Under the pieces are notes generated by a model that was not told the DNA's origin, searched no databases, and worked only from the letters and a program-made list of their open reading frames with translations. Below, piece after piece: positions 14,376 to 21,289 of a stretch of DNA of 24,648 nt (position 1 is the first letter of the stretch; each line of letters begins with the position of its first letter). Origin of the DNA: a virus. A program made the position numbers and the translations under genes. The stretch covers positions 1 to 24,648 of the IMG/VR virus record IMGVR_UViG_3300034106_005852. One strand, given 5' to 3'.

Positions 14376-15040
14376 ACCGCCTCTAATGTAATTGGACCGT
14401 CCTCGGCGCTTGTATCTGCCACGTCTACAGATACAGCCGCAGCTTCACCGGTTCTCACAATTTTCTTGTCTTTATTGTTCGTCTCCCACTCCGCCAACGC
14501 CGAAGAGCATCGCTCGCCGGTTTTCTGAGCGAGATCTTCCAGTTGTTTGGCCTGCTCAGAAAGCGCAAGAATAATGACGCCAAACTCTGTAGACATCAGT
14601 CCGGTAATATCGCCAATCGACGCCACAGACTGAATCTCGGCTGTGTGCGCTTCTTCTTTGCCGTCCTTGGTGACAGTGAAATCAATAACAATGTTTTTAA
14701 TACGCACGTGCTCGGGGATCGACGTGTCGAGTTGACGGCCGTGCAACTCTACCGCCAATTTCTTCAGCTTGTCAAAACGCGCATACAACTTTTCCATCTC
14801 TTCAGAAATGTTTCGCATATACACCGAAGGATTGATGCGCTCTGTTTGCGGCTCTACAGCCACGCCGGCAGACTGGCCAACAGAAGACGAGCCGATTTGT
14901 GGCTGCTGTCTAGCCAAGTTCTGCAAAACCTGCTGCATCTGGGATGCATCAATTTTTACGGGAATGCTCTGCATTGCAGTGTTGCCAGAGCTATTAACCG
15001 GCTCAGAAACTACATCAATCACTTTTGTCACGCTTGCCAT
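14372..15040 (-). CDS. Hypothetical protein, 222 residues
   Basis: I do not recognise this protein. ATG at 15040 is preceded by AAAGGAG at 7 bases. The first 75 residues are low in charge and glutamine-rich (SQMQQVLQNLARQQ) and probably flexible. Residues about 76-105 form a likely coiled coil (ISEEMEKLYARFDKLKKLAV). A beta-rich core (RIKNIVIDFTVTKDG; EAHTAEIQSVASIGD) and another helix (VIILALSEQAKQLEDLAQKT) follow, then an acidic tail. The stop overlaps the next start by four bases, so the two are translationally coupled. No function can be assigned. Confidence 0.72.
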   Translation of the reverse strand: MASVTKVIDVVSEPVNSSGNTAMQSIPVKIDASQMQQVLQNLARQQPQIGSSSVGQSAGVAVEPQTERINPSVYMRNISEEMEKLYARFDKLKKLAVELHGRQLDTSIPEHVRIKNIVIDFTVTKDGKEEAHTAEIQSVASIGDITGLMSTEFGVIILALSEQAKQLEDLAQKTGERCSSALAEWETNNKDKKIVRTGEAAAVSVDVADTSAEDGPITLEAV

Positions 15041-15042
15041 TC

Positions 15043-15456
15043 TTATGCTCCTTTGTCTGTAACAACTGCCACGCCAACCCAGTAGCGCAATGCGACCGCT
15101 GTATTTATACCTTCGTCGCGAATTAGGTCAACAGGACTTCCAGTGACAACATGAAACTTTTTAACACGACCCGGTAAATAACCAGCACACGATAACCCAA
15201 GCTGCAACATGTAGGCAAACGCTAAATCTGCAGCTGGATTTAAATCGTACGAAAACAGCGGTACTCGCACGTATTGGTCGTGGCCCGCTGAGGCCCACGT
15301 AGGCGGCGTACCGGGCACTATGGGCGCGTCGGCGATCCACCAGTCATCCGGCTGCATAACAGGCTGCTTAAGCATCAGCGCCGGTTTAAACGGCAAATTA
15401 GCCGGCCAATTTTCTGCCGTTTTCTGCAGGTCTAATTGCGAAACTTTTAGCTCCAT
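15043..15456 (-). CDS. Hypothetical protein, possible phage ABA-sandwich (DUF2591) type
   Basis: Start at ATG 15456, with a TAGGTG ribosome site 4-5 bases upstream; a GTG two codons earlier is possible. The protein of 137 residues ends in a pattern reminiscent of the phage ABA-sandwich (DUF2591) domain: YDLNPAADLAFAYMLQLGLS (the Y-S-x-D..aA helix), a strand (VKKFHVVTGSP), and NTAVALRYWVGVAVV in place of the usual A-I-C-R-A helix. The resemblance is weak and seen by eye only. The N-terminal 60 residues have proline- and tryptophan-rich segments (QPDDWWIADAPIVPGTPPTW). It overlaps nothing and follows a glycosyltransferase gene by 6 bases. Confidence 0.7.
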   Translation of the reverse strand: MELKVSQLDLQKTAENWPANLPFKPALMLKQPVMQPDDWWIADAPIVPGTPPTWASAGHDQYVRVPLFSYDLNPAADLAFAYMLQLGLSCAGYLPGRVKKFHVVTGSPVDLIRDEGINTAVALRYWVGVAVVTDKGA

Positions 15457-15462
15457 AAACAC

Positions 15463-16158
15463 CTACACCATCGTCCGGGGCTGCGCAGCCTCTACGCCCG
15501 CATCATTAGCGTTTATACACAAGCCGTCACGAAAATGACACAGCCGTAAATTTTGGTGCTGACACAAAGCGCCCAAAACCACGTCGCCGTTCTTTTGCTT
15601 TAAATCCGGCGGCGGCCAATCCCACTGCTGGAGCAATTCAGTACGAATCGACCACCAGCCGCCAAGCGCGTGCTGCAGGTACGGCTTGTCGCGTTCTTTA
15701 TGAAACCACGACTGCTCAGTAACCCAGTCGCGCTGGGCGGCAGATAACTCAGACGTATAAACAGAGCCGTTCATGTCGCAGTGACTGAGGTTTAGAACAA
15801 TGCGGTCAAACCAATTATTGACGTCTAACGTCGGCTCTAAATACGAGTCGTGATCAAACCACATAGTGATCGGAGCTTTAACCGGCGGCGCATGAAACAT
15901 CTTCCGCATCATCGGGTACTTTAAGATGTTCTCGGGGCTGTGGAACAATACGGCGTCGTGAAAGTGATCCGCTATTTGCTGCACCAGAAACTGAGTTGTT
16001 TCTGCGCCCACAGCGTTGCAGCCAAAGCGGAATGCAATATTCCGCTTGGCTAAGCAACGCATCGGCTCGTTCAGCACCCGCTGCGCCAGCTGAAAGTGCT
16101 TTTCTTCTGCACCGTAAAAAAGAATACAGATGCAGGCTTCTGCGGCTCCGTCCGCCAT
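15463..16158 (-). CDS. Glycosyltransferase, GT-A fold
   Basis: This looks like a short GT-A (GT2-like or GT32-like) sugar transferase of 231 residues. The metal-binding D-x-D motif is seen as D102-H-D104 in MWFDHDSYLE. The acceptor-side segment GGWWSIRTELLQQWDWPP at 166-183 is followed by NGDVVLGALCQHQNLRL, where D192 matches the general-base E/D-D-x-x-L-G position. The N-terminal strand ACICILFYGAEEKHFQLAQR fits the start of the fold. The start ATG at 16158 has CGGAGT 4 bases upstream. It is in the middle of the unknown-gene run, far from the GT-B enzyme at 5459-6499. The sugar and the acceptor are unknown. Confidence 0.7.
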   Translation of the reverse strand: MADGAAEACICILFYGAEEKHFQLAQRVLNEPMRCLAKRNIAFRFGCNAVGAETTQFLVQQIADHFHDAVLFHSPENILKYPMMRKMFHAPPVKAPITMWFDHDSYLEPTLDVNNWFDRIVLNLSHCDMNGSVYTSELSAAQRDWVTEQSWFHKERDKPYLQHALGGWWSIRTELLQQWDWPPPDLKQKNGDVVLGALCQHQNLRLCHFRDGLCINANDAGVEAAQPRTMV

Positions 16159-16258
16159 AACGACTCCGTTCGTTTACAACTCTGCGACGCGATACTCGGT
16201 AATGCCCGCTACTTCTTTGATAGCCGGACCCTTACCCACTTTTCTGCGATTGCCTTTT

Positions 16259-16807
16259 TCAAATCTTGACTCCCTTTAAACTGTTTTTGGCGACCGCGAT
16301 TGGTAACACAACCGGACTCACGCGCGACCGAGACAGGATTGAAAACACGGCTTCAACGTCAGCCATGTTGGGTTTACGATCGGCGTGCATCTGTGTCATT
16401 ACATTATCCACAAGCTCCATAAACTTGTCGCGGAGCTTGGACGAGTGGAAAGAGAACCGCACAGAAAACTGCGTCACTGTCTTACCGGCATGCTCGGCGG
16501 CAACCTCGCGCTTTTCCCAGGACCTACCTTTGTCGTCACGCGTGTATACAAACGTGATTCGACCAAGGTTGTCGTACACCAGCAACACCACTGACTCTTC
16601 TGGATTTGTCGTCAACGAAAAAACATGCGGCAGCTTGGTTGACGGGATAAACGGCAGCTTTTCTATTACCTCCGAATCCAAAGCCACCCTAAATAAATGC
16701 GCTGGAAAGGACCTAGGCTTTCGCGACGATTCCGCGACGGCAAACTCCGCTTCGAGCGCGCCGACACCGGGCTCAATTACTACCGGCACGTTTCGAACAA
16801 AAAACAT
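16259..16807 (-). CDS. Hypothetical protein, 182 residues
   Basis: The family is not recognised. ATG at 16807 has ATGAGG 5 bases upstream. The protein is beta-rich in the first two thirds: FFVRNVPVVIEPGVGALEAE, HVFSLTTNPEESVVLLVYDN, LGRITFVYTRDDKGRSWEKR. Then come helices (SSKLRDKFMELVDNVMTQMH; MADVEAVFSILSRSRVSP). No catalytic residues stand out. The final codons (KGVKI, stop TGA) overlap a possible tiny frame starting at TTG 16262. The 100 bases that follow, up to the glycosyltransferase start, carry no convincing gene. Confidence 0.72.
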   Translation of the reverse strand: MFFVRNVPVVIEPGVGALEAEFAVAESSRKPRSFPAHLFRVALDSEVIEKLPFIPSTKLPHVFSLTTNPEESVVLLVYDNLGRITFVYTRDDKGRSWEKREVAAEHAGKTVTQFSVRFSFHSSKLRDKFMELVDNVMTQMHADRKPNMADVEAVFSILSRSRVSPVVLPIAVAKNSLKGVKI

Positions 16808-16817
16808 AAAAACCTCA

Positions 16818-17678
16818 TTATCGTGTGATATCGGACTTCTTTTTCGTAGCTACTGTCTGGGTATCCACGTCCTCCTCTTCGACCGCTTCTTCCATCTTTT
16901 CTAACATTTCATTGATCTTGCGGCACATGACTACGTGATCAGCTACCATGTCGCCCATCTGATCAAAGTTTTCGGTCATCTCGGCCAGAAAACTACGAAT
17001 AGACGCGTCAAACTTTTCAGGCGCGGTGTTAGCAATGTCATCGTAAATATTGTCGTCTTCCTCGTTCAGCCACAACTTCTCAGAGCGCGCGATGAAACGC
17101 CGCTGATGCGCTAGCAAATCCATGATCTGCTGCTTTAAGCCTTTCGGGGCACGGTGTGTGCGCCCGCTGTTCTTCTGCTTGCCGCGCAACTCCTGAAGCT
17201 CTAGCGCCAGATTACGTGCCGTGTACGCTTCTTCAGCGCACTTGCTCTCCAGCGCCGTCCGCTGCTCTTCGTCGGCAATCTGGGACAGCAGCTGGACGTG
17301 CGAAATCGTCAGACGCCACCGCGGCCGGTCGGGGTGTGGGCAGCGCAGAGATAACAGGCGCGTGATTTCTGCCTCGCTGGGGTAACGCTCGTAAAAATTT
17401 ACAGCGCCACGAAGCTGCTCGGCAGTGTAAATCGGCGCAAAGATAGAGATAATCAACGACGCGCCGTCCACGTGCGCCGACCGCTGCTCCGGCGTCAAAT
17501 AAGTATCCGGGTTGTTTTTGACGTCATCAATCAGCTTGCCGACTTGCCAGAACGCCGTCAAGCTAGACGTCTGCACATCAGAAAAAATCTGGTCGATCTG
17601 CGAGACTATGTCCTGCATCTCTTCTGTCAAAGAGTGCTCAATAAGATTGTTGGACGGAATCGAAATTTCCTGACTCAT
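16818..17678 (-). CDS. YhcG/DUF1016 N-terminal-like protein
   Basis: Residues 43-50 (FWQVGKLI), 89-100 (LRGAVNFYERYP), 123-134 (LTISHVQLLSQI) and 135-160 (ADEEQRTALESKCAEEAYTA) follow the layout of the DUF1016 N-terminal domain seen in YhcG proteins, where a winged-helix-like segment precedes a nuclease domain. No PD-(D/E)xK catalytic half is present here: the rest is a basic stretch (KQKNSGRTHRAPKGLKQQ), then acidic helices (KINEMLEKMEEAVEEEDVD). The start was set at ATG 17678 because GGAGG lies 5 bases upstream; the ATG at 17690 overlaps that site. A DNA-binding role is plausible. The match is by eye and moderate. Confidence 0.7.
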   Translation of the reverse strand: MSQEISIPSNNLIEHSLTEEMQDIVSQIDQIFSDVQTSSLTAFWQVGKLIDDVKNNPDTYLTPEQRSAHVDGASLIISIFAPIYTAEQLRGAVNFYERYPSEAEITRLLSLRCPHPDRPRWRLTISHVQLLSQIADEEQRTALESKCAEEAYTARNLALELQELRGKQKNSGRTHRAPKGLKQQIMDLLAHQRRFIARSEKLWLNEEDDNIYDDIANTAPEKFDASIRSFLAEMTENFDQMGDMVADHVVMCRKINEMLEKMEEAVEEEDVDTQTVATKKKSDITR

Positions 17679-17721
17679 TGGTTCCTCCATAAACTAAAAG
17701 CCAAAACACATACACACATAA

Positions 17722-18867
17722 CTACCGTTCTTTTTTGGGTAACAAAATTTCCATAGCCGCGCCCTGCAGGATGTCGCGGGTGGTGTGGTACTGGTTGCGG
17801 GAATACCGCAGAATCGAACAAAACAAGTCATACACCGTGCGGGATGAAAGCACTTCGCGACTGTACAAGTCCATAGGGTTTCTCGGGTCAATGTCGGCGC
17901 CAACCGTCGCGGCGTTCTTACAGATAGTCTTGGCATCTTCCCGCGAAATCTTAAAACGGCATAAATAGTCTACCCACTGGTTCATCGCCGCCTCACGAGC
18001 CTTAGTGGACTCTGAATAGTTCAGCGAGGATGACGCTATGCGGTTTACAGCGCGCGCGACAGCGTCTATGTCAAGCACGTTGTCTACCACCTTGCCGACC
18101 ATAATCGCGGCACGGCCCATTAAATCAGCGCCGGTGTGCCTGACGGCATACCCTCGCGCTTTAGGCTCAATCGCCGCACCGAAGCGAGTCATTACGCACA
18201 TGGCCGCCCGCAACGCCAGACCCGAGTCCTCACGATTTGAAAAGTACCAGCCAGACGCAAACATGTGCCGAGAGTCGTGGTAGAGATTATTGCGCTTTGT
18301 GCTGTTCTCAATAAAGTACAGCCGCAATTCTCGGCCAATAAGCTCGGCGCGGTAGAAAGAAGAATTCGGCTGCCGGGCCTCTAACTCGTCAGCGACCAAC
18401 GAGAAAAACACGGAGTTATCGAGCATACGGTGTTCGATGCCCAGAAAACCCTCAATCGTTTTCTCACGGTGATTGACGAGCAGCGTGCGTTCGCGCAAGT
18501 TGTCGAACCGCGCTTTCAGCACCATGTTGTAAATGCTGACCGCGGTAGCCAAGTCGCCGGCGGCTAAACTAGCCTTAAAAGAGTTTCGAGATTCACCCGA
18601 CAAGTCGTTAAACACAGAATTCATGCCGCTGATCATGGCGTTCGACACCGCTGAAAAGCCAATCGCGTTAAATCGATAGCCGTTTTCCGCGACTCGGCCG
18701 TCAGCCGCCATGGCAAGCTGCGCCTCGTCTACGATCGGCACGCACTCGGTATCTGAGTTACGCTGCGCCAGAAAGTTCTTGCAGTCCTCGCGCTGGCTGG
18801 CGTTGAACGTCAGTGCCACAACGGGCGCAAACACGCTCTTTGCTCTCGTTGTCGGCGGGCCGAACAC
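17722..18867 (-). CDS. DUF932-like phage protein
   Basis: I placed the start at GTG 18867, because AGGAGG lies 6 bases upstream; the open frame also extends to a TTG at 18888 that has no such site and overlaps the previous gene. The 381-residue protein shows a middle segment reading FSNREDSGLALRAAMCVMTR, followed about 20 residues later by AVRHTG. This resembles the central N-S-x-x-G...C-x-N-G...R-H-T pattern of DUF932 proteins of phages and plasmids, whose role is unclear but which often sit near recombination genes. Here the cysteine is kept and the N-G after it is absent. RecA and ParB-like genes are close. Treat as a tentative family match. Confidence 0.65.
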   Translation of the reverse strand: MFGPPTTRAKSVFAPVVALTFNASQREDCKNFLAQRNSDTECVPIVDEAQLAMAADGRVAENGYRFNAIGFSAVSNAMISGMNSVFNDLSGESRNSFKASLAAGDLATAVSIYNMVLKARFDNLRERTLLVNHREKTIEGFLGIEHRMLDNSVFFSLVADELEARQPNSSFYRAELIGRELRLYFIENSTKRNNLYHDSRHMFASGWYFSNREDSGLALRAAMCVMTRFGAAIEPKARGYAVRHTGADLMGRAAIMVGKVVDNVLDIDAVARAVNRIASSSLNYSESTKAREAAMNQWVDYLCRFKISREDAKTICKNAATVGADIDPRNPMDLYSREVLSSRTVYDLFCSILRYSRNQYHTTRDILQGAAMEILLPKKER

Positions 18868-18877
18868 GACGAGCCTC

Positions 18878-19456
18878 CTAGACTTCAAACCACTCGTTGC
18901 CTATCGCCCGAAGCACAGGCGTTGCAGCTTCGACGATTAACGGCGACGACCCGTTATCGAAACGCCATTGCGCGCGAGGCTGTTCTTCGGATACCGGGCA
19001 CGCAATTTCCAGATTATGTGCGCAAAACCGTTTTCGCACAACCGTAAAAATGAAAAGAAATGGCCGACTGTCGTCTACCGCTGATTCATGCAGGGCCTTC
19101 GATATCGCTCGAACCAATCGGTTAAATTTTGTCGTTAAAAGCTCAGCCAGCAGTAATTGATAGATATACCGTTTCTGTTTATTGCCAGCTTCGTCTTTGT
19201 CGTAGCCACAAAATCCAATTGATCGCCCGCACAATACTGCCGGGAAATGCCGAAAAGTCGAGTTAAACCACGAAAAGCTAAACTCAGGCTGCCCCGTTTC
19301 ATCGCGGCACAAGTTTACCAGTCGGCCCATGCTTGGAATTTTGACGCCACACTCAGAAAACACGCGCTTGACGACGCGGTGTTCATACGACAAATGCCGG
19401 TGGAAGTTATCGTCGTTAAATATCTCGCCGAAGAACTGATCACGAAAATCACTCAT
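18878..19456 (-). CDS. Hypothetical protein, 192 residues
   Basis: I do not recognise this protein. ATG at 19456 overlaps the upstream stop (ATGAGTGA) and has AGAGG 5 bases upstream. It is rich in phenylalanine, arginine and histidine: FGEIFNDDNFHRHLSYEHRV, FSFSWFNSTFRHFPAVLCGR. A helical part follows (IYQLLLAELLTTKFNRLVRA), then beta-like segments (PFLFIFTVVRKRFCAHNLEI; AQWRFDNGSSPLIVEAA). No metal cluster or catalytic motif is clear. Close packing with the DUF932-like gene (10 bases) suggests co-expression. Confidence 0.72.
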   Translation of the reverse strand: MSDFRDQFFGEIFNDDNFHRHLSYEHRVVKRVFSECGVKIPSMGRLVNLCRDETGQPEFSFSWFNSTFRHFPAVLCGRSIGFCGYDKDEAGNKQKRYIYQLLLAELLTTKFNRLVRAISKALHESAVDDSRPFLFIFTVVRKRFCAHNLEIACPVSEEQPRAQWRFDNGSSPLIVEAATPVLRAIGNEWFEV

Positions 19457-19769
19457 CGCGACCTCTTGCCACTAGCCCAGCATCTATAGCCGCTATTGCT
19501 TTAGTCAGTTCGGGCACACGCTCGTCTTCATCAAATACGCCGTCGCCTTTGGGGTTCGACTCGTAGACTGTTTCGCCGCCACAGTCATACAGGTCAGCCC
19601 GAAAGAAACCGTGGCGCAGCCGCAAGTACCCAACCTGCTGCTTAGTAAGCTCGTCAAATACGTCGTACTGCTCTGGGCACGCGCCGCACGTGCATATCAA
19701 ACGATAGCGGCCAATAATAATGTCGTCGTCACGGGTGCCAAAACCGTTATAGTCGTTGTCATCCGCCAT
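19449..19769 (-). CDS. Hypothetical acidic protein with CxCxxC motif, 106 residues
   Basis: The family is not recognised. ATG at 19769 is preceded by GAGGAG at 8 bases. The N-terminus is acidic (MADDNDYNGFGTRDDDIIIG). C26-T-C28-G-A-C31 could hold a metal with C63 (LYDCGG), but this is not established. The rest is a small alpha/beta protein (QYDVFDELTKQQVGYLRLRH; RVPELTKAIAAIDAGLVARG). It is the first gene after the RecA-like recombinase and is separated from it by the three hairpins at 19802-19854, so it may be transcribed less strongly or from its own signal. Confidence 0.7.
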   Translation of the reverse strand: MADDNDYNGFGTRDDDIIIGRYRLICTCGACPEQYDVFDELTKQQVGYLRLRHGFFRADLYDCGGETVYESNPKGDGVFDEDERVPELTKAIAAIDAGLVARGRDE

Positions 19770-19801
19770 GTATGCGGCTCCTCTTTAAAACGCTTATTAC
19801 A

Positions 19802-19854
19802 AATATACTGCCGGTATATTTTGCGCTAGCAAAATAAAGTCTGCCTAGACTTTA
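19802..19854 (-). terminator. Three consecutive hairpins after the recombinase gene
   Basis: Read on the minus strand, 19854-19835 is TAAAGTCT, AGGC, AGACTTTA (8-bp stem) followed by TTTT, a fair rho-independent terminator. Bases 19834-19819 are TTTTGC, TAGC, GCAAAA (6-bp stem), whose first arm is that same T run. Bases 19820-19802 are AATATAC, CGGCA, GTATATT (7-bp stem). All three stems are perfect. They lie 10 bases after the recombinase stop and about 30 bases before the next start. Termination is the simplest reading; the linked second and third hairpins may tune read-through or protect the 3' end. Confidence 0.72.
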
Positions 19855-19864
19855 CTGCAAACCG

Positions 19865-21241
19865 TCAGTCAACCTGACCGAGCGGATCAAAGTCTTCTGG
19901 GATGATACTGTCGCCGGACATGCTGGCCGCGGCCATAAGCTCCGGAACGTCAGTCATCTGCTGCGTCTTCAACTGCTCCATAACCTGCGCCCGATATCGC
20001 TTAGCAGGGTTGCAAATCGTGTACTCGTTGACGCCGAGCAGGCCGTGGAGGACGCCAAGAACCTTCTTGTTCTCTTCAATCGCAATTGAGGCTTCCACCT
20101 CGGATACCGCGCCCTGCTTCGTGATGCCGAGAGCAGACGAATAGACAAGCGGCGTGTCTGCATTTTTAGTACCGTGCTTATACTCCAAGTCACAAACTTG
20201 TCGTACAAGCGCAGGCAGTTTCGGATCAACGCCGGCCTGCGGCTTCTTGTCGGACGCCTGCAAGTCCATAAGCAGGCGAATCGACGCCGTGTGCCAGTCC
20301 CAGTAATGATACTGCTGGTTTCTGTAGTTCTCATTGCCGTCAGCGTCCTTTGCTGAAACGATGTCGTTGTACCACATCAGGTTTACGACCAAACTCCTGT
20401 TCGGGGCGCCAAGGTTGTTTTTGGTCGCCTTCAATCGTACCGCTTGTCCCTCAGCCCGACCGGACACGATGTTATTTCGCGCCGCCTTTTGCATGTCGAT
20501 AATCAGCGTCGGGTAGTAATCGAGACTAGCGCCGCCGGGAGCGTACTTCTTGGGCGGACCAAACCCCATGGAGTTAATCTCCTCCTTGAGGTGATTCGTC
20601 GCAATCAGCGCAATCGGATAGTGCCGCAGCGTGGGCACCAGCGCCGTCCGCATGAAGTCAGACAGATTCCGAGCGAGATAAGGATGCCCGGCAGCCGCAT
20701 GCCCCTCGTCCGCCACCTTCTCGACACGGCGGTCAACTTCGACTGCCGAAATCGAGTCCACGCCAATACAAATCGGCACAACGCGCTCTGGGGCGTTAGC
20801 CGCATCAATCTGCGCGTGAATAGCCTTACAGAATCCCATGTACTTGCCCTGCCACTCCTCTACGCTAGCGGCAGTGCAAACCTTGGTGCGGGCGATGTGC
20901 TGCGGGTTGTGCCCCAGCATGCCGCGAAGCATCGTCTCAGAACCCTTGTTCTCGGTGTCGATTAAAATTGCGCCGCCGCCATACACATGGAACCAGCGCA
21001 TAATCTCCAACAACAACGCCGACTTGCCGGCACTGAACTCGCCCCGAAGTTGCGTTAAACGCGACAGCGGAAAGATGTTCGCCTGCAGTAGATAGCGGGC
21101 CGCGAGCGTCGGCAGCGGGAGACCGATAAGCGGGTCTTGGTCTTCCGCAGAGGCTTTTAGAACCTCGGTAATAACTGGGTGTTCGCCGTTTACGTCGAAC
21201 ACGCTGACGTCACTGTCTAAATTTTTCTTTTTCCGGCCCAT
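19865..21241 (-). CDS. RecA/UvsX-like recombinase
   Basis: An ATP-dependent strand-exchange protein for recombination and recombination-primed replication. Walker A is G67-E-F-S-A-G-K-S74, the catalytic glutamate position is E97 in ILIDTEN, and Walker B is VPICIGVDSIS with D162. The loop region reads LIATNHLKEE (N216, H217), where bacterial RecA has N-Q; T4 UvsX also has N-H, so it leans toward the phage type. A GGASLDYYP segment follows, as in RecA loop 2. At 458 residues it is longer than RecA (about 350) because of a C-terminal part beyond residue 330 (EYKHGTKNADTPLVYSS; ENKKVLGVLHGLLGVNEYT). ATG 21241 has only a weak AGAAAG site. A palindrome (21263-21282) lies upstream. Confidence 0.9.
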   Translation of the reverse strand: MGRKKKNLDSDVSVFDVNGEHPVITEVLKASAEDQDPLIGLPLPTLAARYLLQANIFPLSRLTQLRGEFSAGKSALLLEIMRWFHVYGGGAILIDTENKGSETMLRGMLGHNPQHIARTKVCTAASVEEWQGKYMGFCKAIHAQIDAANAPERVVPICIGVDSISAVEVDRRVEKVADEGHAAAGHPYLARNLSDFMRTALVPTLRHYPIALIATNHLKEEINSMGFGPPKKYAPGGASLDYYPTLIIDMQKAARNNIVSGRAEGQAVRLKATKNNLGAPNRSLVVNLMWYNDIVSAKDADGNENYRNQQYHYWDWHTASIRLLMDLQASDKKPQAGVDPKLPALVRQVCDLEYKHGTKNADTPLVYSSALGITKQGAVSEVEASIAIEENKKVLGVLHGLLGVNEYTICNPAKRYRAQVMEQLKTQQMTDVPELMAAASMSGDSIIPEDFDPLGQVD

Positions 21242-21262
21242 ATAGTCTTTCTGTATTAAATA

Positions 21263-21282
21263 GAAAACCTGCGCAGGTTTTC
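21263..21282. promoter_or_regulatory. 20-bp perfect palindrome before the recombinase gene
   Basis: GAAAACCTGC is followed at once by its own reverse complement, in the 48-base gap between the ParB-like gene and the recombinase. As DNA it is a symmetric site suited to a dimeric repressor. As RNA it gives a stem, followed on the minus strand by CTATTTAAT, a poor T tract, so it could also be a weak terminator. It ends 22 bases before the recombinase start. The ParB-like protein encoded just upstream is a natural candidate binder, by inference only. Confidence 0.7.
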
Positions 21283-21289
21283 GTTTAAA

